A stretch of DNA of 64,000 bases from Hydrogenophaga intermedia (GCF_023715105.1 NZ_JAMBNO010000008.1:124001-188000), one strand, 5' to 3'; positions 37,771 to 47,367 are shown, counted from the stretch's first letter. Made by a program: numbers and translations. Notes: generated from the letters alone by a model not told the origin.

Positions 37771-38405
37771 TGCGCGCCCCCCGCAATCTCGATGCGGCCC
37801 GCGGCCAGCGTCGCTGCGTCGGCGGCATTCACCCGACCCTCAACCCGCACCAAACCCGTCGCGCTCAGCGGCACCTGGCCCGCCAGCACCTGTGCGGCGG
37901 CCTGCTCGTCGATCAAACCGGCGGGCGAGACCAGGCGATCCATGAACGCCGCGGTGGGCGTGGTCAGTGTGAGGCTGCCGACGTTGAGGACGCCCTGCGC
38001 GCCGACCACCGTGCCATGCGGGTTGAGGAAGTAGACGTGGCCGCCGATCTGACCGTTGCGGTAGGCATTGAGCAGGCCATTGATGTAGGAGCGCTCACCG
38101 TGCACCAGGTTGAGCAGGTGCTGGGTCTGGCCGGGCAGGTGCATGTTGACCGTGTGCCCCTGGCCGACGTTGAAACGCTGGAAGGAGTTGAAGGCGCTGC
38201 TGCCACTCACCGTGCTGGTGGTGATGTCGGTCACTGCGCCGTTGACCTGAACGCTGGTATGCGTGCGCCCGTCGGTCACGATGGGCTGGGCGCAGGCACT
38301 GCTGGCCGCGTAAATCCCCAGGGTCATCAAGGCACTTTGCAGCGCGCAGCGCTTGAGCACGCAAAGGTCTTGGCGGCGCAGATAGCCGATGGCGGCCTGG
38401 GTCAT
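37766..38405 (-). pseudogene. TpsA filamentous-haemagglutinin-type adhesin, N-terminal remnant
   Basis: From the ATG at 38405 (GGAGG 8 nt upstream) there is a signal peptide (about 1-41, SSACAQP), then the TPS secretion domain with GSSAFNSFQRFNVGQGHTVN and FLNPHGTVVGAQGVLNVGSL, the marks of FhaB/LktA-like proteins. The homology stops near IEIAGGAH; the frame then continues 48 codons through out-of-frame transporter sequence to 37623. A full protein would be thousands of residues. The secretion signal has lost its passenger and its pore, so it is non-functional. Confidence 0.85.
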
Positions 38406-38672
38406 GGTCGGTCCTCCGGTGATGACCCCGGGCCACACCATGTGGCCATCCCGGGGCTGCACGAGTACCTGCCGAACGCCTCCCTGGCGCCGCCCGATCC
38501 CCGGTGCTGGCCGAATCTACCAGTACGAGTACCCGAGTGCTACAGTATGTAACCCGAAACGGTACGGGGTATCCCGGGTGGCGCTTGCCCGAACGTGAGG
38601 TATGTCACGGATGGCGCTGCGGGCGCCATCGGGTGAGGTGCGCGCCTTGTGCCGAGCGCGCACCCCGGGAGG
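38406..38672. other. 267-bp region without a gene
   Basis: It holds the leader of the decayed adhesin gene and the 3' flank of the YqhA-type gene. An AT-richer patch around 38510-38570 (with CTACAGTATG) may be the old adhesin promoter. No clear terminator or ORF seen. Confidence 0.3.
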
Positions 38673-39272
38673 TCAGTGCGGCGCGCCGTGGTTGGACGCC
38701 ATGACGCGGTCGGCCAGTGCGATGGCCAGCGCGCTGAACAGGAAGGCGACGTGGATGATGGTCTGCCACATCAGCACCTTCACGTCATAGTTGGCGGCGT
38801 TGATGAAGGTCTTGAGAAGGTGGATGGAGCTGATGCCGATGATCGCCGTGGCCAGCTTGACCTTGAGCACGCTGGCGTTCACGTGGCTCAGCCACTCGGG
38901 CTGGTCCGGGTGGTTTTCCAGGTGCATGCGGCTGACGAAGGTTTCGTAGCCGCCGACGATGACCATGATCAGCAGGTTGGAGATCATGACCACGTCGATG
39001 AGCGCGAGCACCACCAGCATGATGATGGTCTCGTTGAGTCCCGTGAGCTCCACGTCACTCTTGTAGCCGATGCTCGTGACGAGCTTTTGCAGCGCGGCAT
39101 CGTTGCCAAAAGCGGCCTCGATCAGGTGCACGAGTTCCACCCAGAAATGGAAGACGTAGATGGCCTGGGCCGCAATGAGGCCGATGTAGAGCGGCAGTTG
39201 CAGCCAACGGCTGGCGAAGATGAGGTTGGGCAAGGGGCGGATCGGGCCGGTCGTTTTGACGGGGTCGGACAT
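38673..39272 (-). CDS. TIGR00645 / YqhA family inner-membrane protein
   Basis: 199 residues from the ATG at 39272 (a longer frame enters the acs promoter region). Four hydrophobic segments are visible: about 28-48, 75-110 (two), and 150-190. The stretch FASRWLQLPLYIGLIAAQAIYVFHFWVEL and the NLLIMVIVGGYETFVSR motif identify the YqhA group. Function unknown; UPF0114. Divergent from acs with 143 bp between the starts. Confidence 0.88.
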   Translation of the reverse strand: MSDPVKTTGPIRPLPNLIFASRWLQLPLYIGLIAAQAIYVFHFWVELVHLIEAAFGNDAALQKLVTSIGYKSDVELTGLNETIIMLVVLALIDVVMISNLLIMVIVGGYETFVSRMHLENHPDQPEWLSHVNASVLKVKLATAIIGISSIHLLKTFINAANYDVKVLMWQTIIHVAFLFSALAIALADRVMASNHGAPH

Positions 39273-39415
39273 GATGGTGTGGGAAAGGGCGCCGGGCGAG
39301 GGGGCGCGGGTGTCGGTTATTGTAGGAGCGTGCCCGGTGTCAGGCGGCCGTAAGTGCCCTTGCGCACAGTGCCGCCGGCCCGTTTTTCCCCACAAAGAGC
39401 CGAGGAGACAGCTGC

Positions 39416-41410
39416 ATGACAACGCCTTCGTCGTCGATCGAATCCGTCCTGGTCGAGAACCGCGTCTTCGAACCCAGTGCCGCCACCGTGGCGGCGGCCC
39501 GCATCTCGGGCATGAAGTCCTACGAGGCGCTGTGCGCCGAGGCGGACAAGGACCCGCAAGCTTTCTGGGCGCGACTGGCGCGCGAGGAACTGGGCTGGCA
39601 CAAACCCTTCAAGCAGGTGCTCGACGACAGCAACAAGCCCTTCTACAAGTGGTTTGCCGACGGCGAACTCAACGCCTCCTGGAACTGCCTGGACCGCCAC
39701 ATGGGCACGCCGGTGGAGCACAAGACAGCCATCGTGTTCGAGGCCGACGACGGCGCCGTCACGCGCATCACCTACCGCCAGTTGCTCGACAAGGTCTCGC
39801 AGTTCGCGAACATGCTCAAGGCGCGCGGCGTGCAGCAGGGCGACCGCGTGGTCATCTACATGCCGATGACGATCGAGGGCGTGGTGGCCATGCAGGCCTG
39901 CGCGCGCATCGGCGCCACCCACAGCGTGGTGTTCGGCGGATTCTCGGCCAAGGCACTGCAGGAGCGCATCCAGGACGCCGGTGCGGTGGCCGTGATCACC
40001 GCCAACTACCAGATGCGCGGCGGCAAGGAGTTGCCGCTCAAGGCCATCGTCGACGAAGGCATTGCCATGGGCGGTTGCGAGTCGATCAAGAACGTCATCG
40101 TCTACCAGCGCACGCCCACGGCCTGCAACATGGTGGCCGGGCGCGATGTGTACTGGCACGAGGCCGTGGCCGGGCAGGGCAGCGAATGCCCGCCGGCCTA
40201 CGTGGGCGCTGAACACCCGCTGTTCATCCTCTACACCTCGGGCTCAACGGGCAAACCCAAGGGCGTGCAGCACAGCACCGGGGGCTACCTGCTGTGGGCA
40301 AAGCTCACCATGCTCTGGACTTTCGACCTGCGCCCGGAGGATGTGTTCTGGTGCACGGCCGACATCGGCTGGATCACCGGCCATACCTACGTGGCCTACG
40401 GCCCGTTGGCCGCGGGCGCCACGCAGGTGGTGTTCGAAGGCGTGCCCACCTACCCGAACGCGGCGCGCTTCTGGCAGATGATCGAGAAACACAAGGTCAC
40501 CATCTTCTACACCGCCCCCACGGCGATCCGCTCGCTCATCAAGGCGGCCGAGGGCGATGAGAAGGTGCACCCGAAGAACTCCGACCTGTCGAGCCTGCGC
40601 TTGCTGGGCTCCGTGGGCGAGCCCATCAACCCTGAGGCCTGGATGTGGTACCACCGCCATGTGGGCCGTGAGCGTTGCCCCATCGTCGACACCTTCTGGC
40701 AGACGGAAACCGGTGGCCACGTGATCACGCCGCTGCCAGGCGCCACGCCCCTGGTACCGGGTTCGTGCACGCTGCCGCTGCCGGGCATCAGCGCCGCCAT
40801 CGTGGATGAGTCGGCCAACGACGTGCCCAATGGCGCGGGCGGCATCCTGGTCATCAAGAAGCCCTGGCCCTCGATGATCCGCACCATCTGGGGTGACCCG
40901 GAGCGCTTCAAGAAAAGCTACTTCCCCGAGGAGCTCAAGGGCTACTACCTGGCGGGCGACGGTGCCGTGCGCAGTGCCGACCGCGGCTACTTCCGCATCA
41001 CCGGGCGCATCGACGACGTGCTCAACGTCTCGGGTCACCGCATGGGCACGATGGAGATCGAGTCGGCCCTGGTCTCCAAGACCGATCTCGTGGCCGAAGC
41101 CGCGGTGGTGGGGCGCCCAGACGACGTCACCGGCGAGGCGATCGTTGCCTTCGTGGTGCTCAAGCGCTCGCGCCCCACCGGCGACGAGGCCAAGGCGATC
41201 GCGAAGGAGTTGCGCGACTGGGTGGGCAAGGAGATCGGCCCGATCGCCAAGCCCAAGGACATCCGCTTCGGCGACAACCTGCCCAAGACCCGCAGCGGCA
41301 AGATCATGCGGCGCCTGTTGCGCGCCATCGCCAAGGGCGAGGCAATCACACAGGATGTCTCGACCCTCGAGAACCCGGCCATCCTGGATCAGTTGTCGCA
41401 GAACAACTGA
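39416..41410 (+). CDS. acs: Acetyl-CoA synthetase (AMP-forming)
   Basis: 664 residues, standard length. Adenylation motif [16 protein letters not shown] (about 270-285), the acetate-pocket W in [11 protein letters not shown], the hinge and the C-terminal [11 protein letters not shown] with Lys629, the lysine usually acetylated for control. It activates acetate to acetyl-CoA through acetyl-AMP. AGGAGA lies 7 nt before the ATG. The gene ends in a convergent region where a small mobile element has split its terminator. Confidence 0.97.
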   Translation: MTTPSSSIESVLVENRVFEPSAATVAAARISGMKSYEALCAEADKDPQAFWARLAREELGWHKPFKQVLDDSNKPFYKWFADGELNASWNCLDRHMGTPVEHKTAIVFEADDGAVTRITYRQLLDKVSQFANMLKARGVQQGDRVVIYMPMTIEGVVAMQACARIGATHSVVFGGFSAKALQERIQDAGAVAVITANYQMRGGKELPLKAIVDEGIAMGGCESIKNVIVYQRTPTACNMVAGRDVYWHEAVAGQGSECPPAYVGAEHPLFILYTSGSTGKPKGVQHSTGGYLLWAKLTMLWTFDLRPEDVFWCTADIGWITGHTYVAYGPLAAGATQVVFEGVPTYPNAARFWQMIEKHKVTIFYTAPTAIRSLIKAAEGDEKVHPKNSDLSSLRLLGSVGEPINPEAWMWYHRHVGRERCPIVDTFWQTETGGHVITPLPGATPLVPGSCTLPLPGISAAIVDESANDVPNGAGGILVIKKPWPSMIRTIWGDPERFKKSYFPEELKGYYLAGDGAVRSADRGYFRITGRIDDVLNVSGHRMGTMEIESALVSKTDLVAEAAVVGRPDDVTGEAIVAFVVLKRSRPTGDEAKAIAKELRDWVGKEIGPIAKPKDIRFGDNLPKTRSGKIMRRLLRAIAKGEAITQDVSTLENPAILDQLSQNN

Positions 41411-41486
41411 CCGAGGGCCTGCCCGGGGTCGGGCAGACAACAAAAAACCCGCTGGGATCCACTAGCCGTTCGGTTAAGGGGTTGAT

Positions 41487-41511
41487 AACGACCACTTCGG
41501 TGGTCGTTTTT
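41487..41511 (+). terminator. Terminator inside the MITE, plus-strand polarity
   Basis: ACGACCAC (41488-41495) and GTGGTCGT (41500-41507) form a stem capped by a TTCG tetraloop, followed by five T residues. A textbook Rho-independent terminator that would stop acs transcripts. Confidence 0.85.
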
Positions 41512-41552
41512 CATTGCAGGACAACGACTTAGAGAGCCCACTGCTGACCAAG

Positions 41553-41578
41553 AAAAAGCGCCGGACAAGTCCGGCGCT
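41553..41578 (-). terminator. Terminator inside the MITE, minus-strand polarity
   Basis: AGCGCCGGAC (41557-41566) and GTCCGGCGCT (41569-41578) form a 10-bp stem; read on the minus strand it is followed by TTTTT (41557-41553). It would stop transcripts coming from the cytochrome c gene. Confidence 0.8.
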
Positions 41579-41684
41579 AAGTGCTTGAATCAGCTGAAGA
41601 TTTCCGCCTAGTCTGTTCGCTTAGCAACTCCTTTATGGAACGGCTAGTGGGATCCAGCGGGTTTTTTCGTGACCGGGTCGGTGC

Positions 41685-41990
41685 TTATTTCTGGCCCAGC
41701 ACCCAAGACGCGAGCTTCTTGGCGTCGGCTTCGTTGACCTGCGGGTTGGCGGGCATGGGAATCGCGCCCCACACGCCGGAGCCACCCTTCATGATCTTCG
41801 TGGCCAGCATGTCGACGGCCTTGGCGTCGCCAGCGTATTTCTTGGCCACGTCCTTGTAGGAGGGGCCCACGAGTTTCTTGTCGACCGCGTGGCAGGCCAT
41901 GCAGTTCTTGGCCTTGGCCAGCGCTTCGTCAGCCATGGCGGGGGCCGCCAGGGTGGTCATGACGGCCATAATCAGGAGCGCACGTTTCAT
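41685..41990 (-). CDS. Class I c-type cytochrome (cytochrome c551/c552-like)
   Basis: 101 residues. Signal peptide to about residue 20 (APAMA). Haem motif CMACH at residues 30-34 and the axial Met in GAIPMPANPQV. Small soluble periplasmic electron carrier of about 80 mature residues, which could donate to cytochrome oxidase, peroxidase or a denitrification enzyme. Convergent with acs, with the MITE-bearing terminator between. RBS-like AAAGGA lies about 8 nt before the start. Confidence 0.94.
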   Translation of the reverse strand: MKRALLIMAVMTTLAAPAMADEALAKAKNCMACHAVDKKLVGPSYKDVAKKYAGDAKAVDMLATKIMKGGSGVWGAIPMPANPQVNEADAKKLASWVLGQK

Positions 41991-42110
41991 GGGTTTTGTC
42001 CTTTGGAATGTCGATGGGCAGACGAGCCGATTCTAGCGATCGGTCCTTGTCACCCCGCCTTGATCGGACTTTCTTTGCCGGGATTTACCGGGGCTTTACC
42101 GGAGGCTGTG

Positions 42111-42353
42111 ATGTATTTGCTGGGCCTGGGGATCGTGCTGCTGCTGATGAAGTACCTGGAGGTCGACCCCGTGACCGCTTGGTCCTGGTGGGTGGTGCTC
42201 GCGCCGTTCGCGCTGGCCGTGGCCTGGTGGGCCTGGGCGGACACCACCGGTTACACCAAACGCAAGGCCATGGAGCGGATGGACCAGAAGAAAAAGGACC
42301 GCATCGACAAGCAGCGCGAGACCCTCGGCTTGAAGCCGGGCAAGCGCCGCTGA
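42111..42353 (+). CDS. Small Trp-rich membrane protein (TIGR04438 type)
   Basis: 80 residues from the ATG at 42111 with GGAGG upstream; the frame extends back but only through the divergent cytochrome leader. Two short hydrophobic segments hold a Trp cluster (AWSWWVVLAP and AWWAWADTTGY), then a highly basic tail (RMDQKKKDRIDKQRETLGLKPGKRR). This matches an uncharacterised family common in Comamonadaceae. Function unknown. It converges with ilvD, stop to stop 22 bp. Confidence 0.85.
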   Translation: MYLLGLGIVLLLMKYLEVDPVTAWSWWVVLAPFALAVAWWAWADTTGYTKRKAMERMDQKKKDRIDKQRETLGLKPGKRR

Positions 42354-42375
42354 GCGGCACTGGCCCGGCAGTGGG

Positions 42376-44073
42376 TCAGAAATTGTCGAGCACGGCGCCC
42401 TTGCTGGCGCTGGACGCGTTGAACGCGAACTTGGCCTGCACGCCGCGCGTGTAGCGCGGCGCCGGCGCCTTCCAGGCGGCGCGGCGCGTGGCCAGCTCGG
42501 CCTCGGCCACATTCAGTTCCAGCTTGAGCTGGTGAGCGTCGATGGTGATCGAATCGCCCTCGTGCACCAGGGCGATGTTGCCGCCCGCCGCCGCCTCCGG
42601 CGCCACGTGGCCAACCACCATGCCCCAGGTGCCGCCACTGAAGCGGCCGTCGGTGATCAGACCCACGCTTTCGCCCAGGCCGGCACCGATCAGCGCGCCG
42701 GTGGGGGCCAGCATCTCCGGCATGCCCGGGCCGCCCTTGGGGCCCAGGTAGCGCAGCACCATCACGTCGCCCGCCTTGATCTTGCCGTCCAGGATGGCCT
42801 GGAGCGCCGATTGCTCGTCGTCGAACACGCGCGCCGGGCCGGTGATCACCGGGTTCTTCAGGCCGGTGATCTTGGCCACCGCGCCCTCGGGGGACAGGTT
42901 GCCCTTGAGGATGGCCAGGTGGCCCTGCTCGTACATCGGCTTGCTGATCGGGCGGATCACGTCCTGGTCGGCGCGCGGCTCATCGGGCACATCCTTGAGC
43001 ACCTCGGCGATGGTCTGGCCGGTGATGGTGAGGCAATCCCCGTGCAGCAGGCCCGCGTTGAGCAGGATCTTCATGACCTGCGGGATGCCACCCGCCTGGT
43101 GCAGGTCGACCGCGAGGTACTTGCCACTGGGCTTGAGGTCGCACAGCACGGGGGTGCGCTGGCGCACGCGCTCGAAGTCGTCGATGCTCCATTCCACGCC
43201 CGCGCAGTGGGCAATGGCCAGGAAGTGCAGCACCGCGTTGGTCGAGCCGCCGGTGGCCATGATCACCGCCACCGCGTTCTCGATCGCCTTCTTCGTGACG
43301 ATGTCGCGCGGCTTGATGTCCTTCTTGATGGCCTCCAGCAGCACCTTGGCCGATTCCTTGGCCGAGTTCTGCTTCTCGTCGTGCGGGTTGGCCATGGTGG
43401 ACGAGTAGGGCAGCGAGATGCCCAGCGCCTCGAAGGCAGACGACATGGTGTTGGCCGTGTACATGCCCCCGCACGAGCCGGTGCCGGGAATGGCGTGCTG
43501 CTCGATGTCCTTGAGTTCCTGGTCACTGATCTTGCCGGCGGCGTTCTGGCCCACGGCCTCGAACACGCTGACGATGTTCAGGTCCTGCCCCTTCCACTTG
43601 CCGGGCAAGATGGTGCCGCCGTAGACGTAGATGGCCGGCACGTTGGCGCGCAGCATGCCCATCAGGCCGCCGGGCATGTTCTTGTCGCAGCCGCCGACCA
43701 CGACCACGCCGTCCATCCACTGGCCCTGCACACAGGTCTCGATGCAGTCGGCGATGACCTCGCGGCTCACCAGCGAGTACTTCATGCCCTCGGTGCCCAT
43801 CGCCATGCCGTCGCTGATGGTGGGCGTGCCGAAGATCTGCGGATTGCCGCCAGCTTCGATGATGCCCTGCACCGCGGCATCGGCCAGTTTCTGCAGGCCG
43901 CTGTTGCACGGGGTGATGGTGCTGTGGCCGTTGGCCACGCCCACCATGGGCTTGCCGAAATCGGTTTCCTGGTAGCCCATGCCGTAATACATGGAGCGGT
44001 TGGGGGCGCGCGATTTGCCCTGGGTGATGTTGTCGCTGCGCAGCGGGATCACGCGCTTGGAGCTGTCGGCCAT
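42376..44073 (-). CDS. ilvD: Dihydroxy-acid dehydratase
   Basis: 565 residues from the ATG at 44073. Iron-sulfur ligands Cys56 (TPCNSG), Cys129 ([10 protein letters not shown]) and Cys201 ([14 protein letters not shown]) are all present, with the C-terminal [11 protein letters not shown] signature near 485. It dehydrates 2,3-dihydroxy acids to 2-oxo acids in valine, leucine and isoleucine synthesis and is a known target of oxidants and NO. Divergent from a LysR gene, 106 bp between starts. Confidence 0.96.
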   Translation of the reverse strand: MADSSKRVIPLRSDNITQGKSRAPNRSMYYGMGYQETDFGKPMVGVANGHSTITPCNSGLQKLADAAVQGIIEAGGNPQIFGTPTISDGMAMGTEGMKYSLVSREVIADCIETCVQGQWMDGVVVVGGCDKNMPGGLMGMLRANVPAIYVYGGTILPGKWKGQDLNIVSVFEAVGQNAAGKISDQELKDIEQHAIPGTGSCGGMYTANTMSSAFEALGISLPYSSTMANPHDEKQNSAKESAKVLLEAIKKDIKPRDIVTKKAIENAVAVIMATGGSTNAVLHFLAIAHCAGVEWSIDDFERVRQRTPVLCDLKPSGKYLAVDLHQAGGIPQVMKILLNAGLLHGDCLTITGQTIAEVLKDVPDEPRADQDVIRPISKPMYEQGHLAILKGNLSPEGAVAKITGLKNPVITGPARVFDDEQSALQAILDGKIKAGDVMVLRYLGPKGGPGMPEMLAPTGALIGAGLGESVGLITDGRFSGGTWGMVVGHVAPEAAAGGNIALVHEGDSITIDAHQLKLELNVAEAELATRRAAWKAPAPRYTRGVQAKFAFNASSASKGAVLDNF

Positions 44074-44179
44074 GGTGTCTCTCTCGGGTTCGTGGGGAGG
44101 GGCTTGAAGGCCGGCAGTATGCGCCAGCGCGTCATTGCGATCCAATCCGATCGGTGTGTGCCACTGATATGCTGGGCTT

Positions 44180-45100
44180 ATGAGCGAGAGACCGAATCTG
44201 CAGCGCAGCGAATGGCGGCAGTGGCGCCAGTTCGCGGTGCTGGCCGAGGAGCTTCACTTCGGCCGCGCCGCGGCGCGACTGCACATGACCCAACCGGCCC
44301 TGACCCAGGCGATGGCCTCGCTGGAGGGGGCGTTGGGTGTGCGCCTGTTCGACCGCAACCGCCGCCAGGTGGCGCTCAGCGCGGCCGGCACCGCCCTGCT
44401 GCCCGAGGTGCGCGAATTGCTGCGCCGCGCCCAGGCCCTGCCCGCGCTGGCGCGCTCGGCGGCCCAGGGTGAGAGCGGCTACCTGCGTGTGGCCTTTGTC
44501 TCCACCGTGGGCTACGGCCTGCTGCCCGGGTGGGTGCGCAACTTCCGCCAGCGCTGGCCGCGCGTGGCGCTGGAGCTGATCGAGGCCACCAGCGACGTGC
44601 AGCGTGAGCTGCTGCAGCGTGGTGAGGTGGACGCCGGTTTCCTGCTGCATGCGCCCGGCAGCGCACCCGCGGGCCTGGCGCGGCGCGCACTCAGCAGCGA
44701 GCCCCTGGTGCTGGCACTGCCCGAGCAGCACCCGCTGGCGGCGCGCACGCGGCTGCCGTTGGGCACCATTGCCGACGAACCCCTGGTGCTGTTTCCGCGC
44801 CGCATCCTGCCCGAGGTGTTCGACGCCGTGCTGCAGCTCTACCGCAGTGCCGGGCGTGAGCCCGTGGTGGCGCAGGAGGCCGTGCAGATGCAGACCATCG
44901 TGAACCTGGTGTCGGCCGGCCTGGGTCTGGCCTGGGTGCTGCACAGCGTGCGGCAATTCCAGCGGCCCGGCGTGGTGTACCGGCCGCTGACGTCCACGGC
45001 AGGGCAGGGTGCCCCGCTGTGCGAAACCAGCCTGGTCTGGCGCGAGGGCGACGCCAACCCGGCGCTGCAGCGCTTCATCGAGGCCGGCCGTGCACAATGA
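44180..45100 (+). CDS. LysR family regulator divergent from ilvD
   Basis: 306 residues. Winged helix about 10-70 ([33 protein letters not shown]), substrate-binding domain to the end. The [16 protein letters not shown] form is that of BenM/CatR-like regulators. Its divergent position suggests it controls ilvD, but this is inference. Six bp separate its stop from lgt. Confidence 0.9.
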   Translation: MSERPNLQRSEWRQWRQFAVLAEELHFGRAAARLHMTQPALTQAMASLEGALGVRLFDRNRRQVALSAAGTALLPEVRELLRRAQALPALARSAAQGESGYLRVAFVSTVGYGLLPGWVRNFRQRWPRVALELIEATSDVQRELLQRGEVDAGFLLHAPGSAPAGLARRALSSEPLVLALPEQHPLAARTRLPLGTIADEPLVLFPRRILPEVFDAVLQLYRSAGREPVVAQEAVQMQTIVNLVSAGLGLAWVLHSVRQFQRPGVVYRPLTSTAGQGAPLCETSLVWREGDANPALQRFIEAGRAQ

Positions 45101-45106
45101 CTCCCC

Positions 45107-45910
45107 ATGTTGCAGCACCCCCAGATCGACCCCGTGGCCCTGCAGATCGGGCCACTTGCCATCCACTGGTACGGCCTGACCTACCTTGCCGCCTTCGCGC
45201 TGTTCTTCTGGCTCGGCCGCCTGCGCCTGCGCCACCAGCCCTACGCCAGCATCACCCAGCCGCGCCCTTGGCTGCCGCGCGACGTGGAGGACATCCTGTT
45301 CCTGGGCGTCGTGGGTGTGGTGGCGGGCGGGCGGCTCGGCTATTGCTTGTTCTACCAACCGGCCTACTACCTGCAGCACCCGCTGGAGGTGTTCTACGTC
45401 TGGCAAGGGGGCATGAGCTTTCACGGTGGCCTGATCGGCGTGATGGTTGCGCAGCTCTGGTACGCGCGCAGCCGTGGCCGCCCCTTCATGCAGGTGATGG
45501 ATTTCGTCGCACCCTGCGTGCCCACCGGCCTTGCAGCCGGGCGCCTGGGCAACTTCATCAACGGCGAGCTCTGGGGTCGCGTGGCCGACCCGTCGTTGCC
45601 CTGGGGCATGGTGTTTCGCGGCGCGGGCGACGCACCGCGCCACCCATCGCAGGTTTACCAGTTCCTGCTCGAAGGCCTGCTGCTGTTCGTGCTGCTGTGG
45701 CTCTACGCCCGCCAGCCGCGCAAGACGGGCCAGGTATCAGGCATGTTCCTGCTGGGTTACGGCGTGTTCCGCTTCATCGCCGAGTTCTTCCGCGAGCCCG
45801 ATGCGCACCTGGGCCTGTTGAGTCTGGGATTGAGCATGGGCCAATGGCTGTGCCTGCCCATGATCGTGGGCGGTATCGGCCTGTGGTGGTGGAGCGGGCG
45901 GCGCGCCTGA
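45107..45910 (+). CDS. lgt: Prolipoprotein diacylglyceryl transferase
   Basis: 267 residues, seven hydrophobic segments. The Lgt signature [14 protein letters not shown] lies near 145-158 and the essential His in [10 protein letters not shown] near 103. It moves diacylglycerol from phosphatidylglycerol to the lipobox Cys of prolipoproteins in the inner membrane, the first step for lipoproteins such as the efflux adaptor, channel and NlpD encoded here. Confidence 0.96.
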   Translation: MLQHPQIDPVALQIGPLAIHWYGLTYLAAFALFFWLGRLRLRHQPYASITQPRPWLPRDVEDILFLGVVGVVAGGRLGYCLFYQPAYYLQHPLEVFYVWQGGMSFHGGLIGVMVAQLWYARSRGRPFMQVMDFVAPCVPTGLAAGRLGNFINGELWGRVADPSLPWGMVFRGAGDAPRHPSQVYQFLLEGLLLFVLLWLYARQPRKTGQVSGMFLLGYGVFRFIAEFFREPDAHLGLLSLGLSMGQWLCLPMIVGGIGLWWWSGRRA

Positions 45911-45941
45911 CGCCCTGATGGTTCAAACCGGAGACCTTCCC

Positions 45942-46358
45942 ATGCTCACCCCTGACAGCTTCAACCAGCGCAGCGTCGGCAAGCTGCCCGGCCACCTGGG
46001 CATCGTCATCACGCACATCGCGGTGGGTGAGGTTCGCTCGGAGCTGGCGGTGCGCGAAGCGCTGATGGCGCCCAACGGCTTTCTACACGCCGGCAGCGTG
46101 GTCACGCTGGCCGACACCTCCGCTGGCGCCGGCTGCCTGGCCAGCCTGCCGCCGGGGGCGAACGGATTCACCACCATCGAGCTCAAGTCGAACCACCTGG
46201 GTACTGCGATCGAGGGCACGCTGGAATGTGTGGCCAAGGCGGTCCACCTGGGCAAGACCACGCAGGTGTGGGACGCCAGCGTCACGCACCGCGAGAGCGG
46301 GCGAACGCTGGCGTTGTTTCGGTGTACGCAGATGGTGCTGTATCCCAGGGGCGGTTGA
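45942..46358 (+). CDS. PaaI family hotdog-fold thioesterase
   Basis: 138 residues from the ATG at 45942 with GGAGA upstream; a GTG-side extension of eight codons is possible. The segment APNGFLHAGSVVTLADTSAGAGCL carries the HGG-like motif (HAG) and catalytic Asp of PaaI/YbgC-type thioesterases, then FTTIELKSNHLGTA. Hydrolyses an acyl-CoA, identity unknown. Close behind lgt, same strand. Confidence 0.88.
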   Translation: MLTPDSFNQRSVGKLPGHLGIVITHIAVGEVRSELAVREALMAPNGFLHAGSVVTLADTSAGAGCLASLPPGANGFTTIELKSNHLGTAIEGTLECVAKAVHLGKTTQVWDASVTHRESGRTLALFRCTQMVLYPRGG

Positions 46359-46394
46359 ACGGTTGGCGCTGTTGGCATCCAGCGCCACTCGACA

Positions 46395-46832
46395 CTACTG
46401 AGTGCTTTCCAGCTTCTCGAGGAAGCTGGCGTAGTGAGTGCGTATGCCCGCCGACAGCTGCGGCAATATGGCGTCTGCGTCGTCGTCAGAGGGTTGACCC
46501 GGCTGTCCGATCACGATGGCCCAGAAGGCCTCCATGTTGTTCTCTTCGATAGCAGCTCTCGCCGCCTCCTTCAATTTGTGGGTGAGGTTGAGCCCGCCGT
46601 CGCCATCGAAGAACAGCATGCTTGTGCCCGTTAGTTTCGGCGAAATGAATTGGTCGTAGAGGCGGCGAGCCTGTTCTGGCGAGGGCAGGTTTTGCGCCGA
46701 GAACCCGGCGATTGCTTGCAGGAAGTCGATGACCTCTGGAGCGCCCACTCTGGGGTCTTTCATGTGCGCGCTCAGCGGCTCCCGCAAATGCGCATAGCGC
46801 GCATCGGAATAGATCTCCTGCATCCAGTGCAT
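46395..46832 (-). CDS. Hypothetical protein, possibly N-terminally truncated
   Basis: 145 residues, not recognised. Mostly helical, with LFFDGDGGLNLTHKLKEAARAAIEE in the middle and no signal or membrane segment. The frame is open ten codons further upstream to 46862, exactly where malonyl-CoA decarboxylase sequence begins on the other strand. It may therefore be cut by the same rearrangement. The stretch 46390-46860 looks poorer in GC and in the usual third-position G/C than its neighbours, suggesting foreign origin. Whether it is expressed is unknown. Confidence 0.55.
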   Translation of the reverse strand: MHWMQEIYSDARYAHLREPLSAHMKDPRVGAPEVIDFLQAIAGFSAQNLPSPEQARRLYDQFISPKLTGTSMLFFDGDGGLNLTHKLKEAARAAIEENNMEAFWAIVIGQPGQPSDDDADAILPQLSAGIRTHYASFLEKLESTQ

Positions 46833-46861
46833 GCACTGATCGATGTCGGACTGCCCAAGGT

Positions 46862-47338
46862 CTCAAGGGCGTGAGCTTTGGCGACGCACTGATCAAGCGA
46901 GTCGTCGAAACCCTCAAGGCCGAATTCCCGCGCCTGCGCACCTTCGCCACGCTCTCGCCTATTCCCGGGTTGCGGGCCTGGCTCGGCAAGCACGCACCGC
47001 CCGAACTGCTCAAGGTGTGGGAGCGCCACACCGAGCTCGACGCCAAGGCCCCCGAGCGCGCGGCCCTGCTGGGCTGGGCCGCGCGCTACCTGGGCCACGA
47101 AATGGTCGACGGCAAGCCGCTGGACGCGGTGGCACGCTTTCACCTGGGTAACGGCGCGCGGGTGGAACACATCCATTGGGGCGCAGACCCCTCGCCCAAA
47201 GGCCAGAAGCAGTCTTTTGGCCTCATGGTCAACTACCTTTACGACCTGCGACGCCTGGACAAACACCGTGCGATGCTCGCGGCCGGAAAAATCCCGATAG
47301 GCGGGACGATCGAAGCCCTCTACCGTCAGCGGGTCTGA
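46862..47338 (+). pseudogene. Malonyl-CoA decarboxylase, C-terminal remnant
   Basis: About 159 codons match the C-terminal third of malonyl-CoA decarboxylase (family length about 420-450): LKGVSFGDALIKRVVETL, the catalytic-Ser region TLSPIPG, the catalytic-His region RFHLGNGARVEHIHWGAD and SFGLMVNYLYDL. The N-terminal helical domain and the start of the catalytic domain are missing; sequence left of 46862 belongs to an unrelated minus-strand gene. A GTG at 46871 could start a 155-residue product, but it would lack the oligomerisation domain. It heads an otherwise intact malonate-type operon. Confidence 0.85.
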
Positions 47339-47367
47339 GGACAACCATTTCAACCACAGGAGACACC

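Larger units (their letters stand above)
41454..41655. mobile_element. MITE-like element, 188 bp, with terminal inverted repeats and target duplication
   Basis: Terminal repeats ACTAGCCGTTC (41461-41471) and GAACGGCTAGT (41638-41648) are perfect over 11 bp and imperfect to about 28 bp. GGGATCC flanks both sides (41454-41460 and 41649-41655), consistent with a 7-bp target duplication; if the repeat is taken as 12 or 13 bp the duplication is 5 or 3 bp. No transposase is encoded. The inside is richer in AT than the surroundings and carries two terminator hairpins of opposite polarity. Confidence 0.7.
41442..41667. terminator. Bidirectional terminator between acs and cytochrome c gene, split by an insertion
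   Basis: AAAAAACCCGCTGG (41442-41455) and CCAGCGGGTTTTTT (41654-41667) are perfect inverted copies. Without the intervening element they would form one 14-bp stem with A- and T-tracts, a typical convergent terminator for acs (+) and the cytochrome gene (-). The element lies in what would have been the loop. Confidence 0.75.

Noticed and set aside
41454..41655. Cloning-vector remnant, because GGATCCACTAG resembles a BamHI-SpeI polylinker
   Set aside because: The next base breaks the SpeI site, the interior is not vector-like, and terminal repeats with a target duplication explain the sequence better.
46364..46387. TGGCGCTG/CAGCGCCA inverted repeat as terminator of the thioesterase gene
   Set aside because: No T-run on either strand; a chance repeat cannot be excluded.
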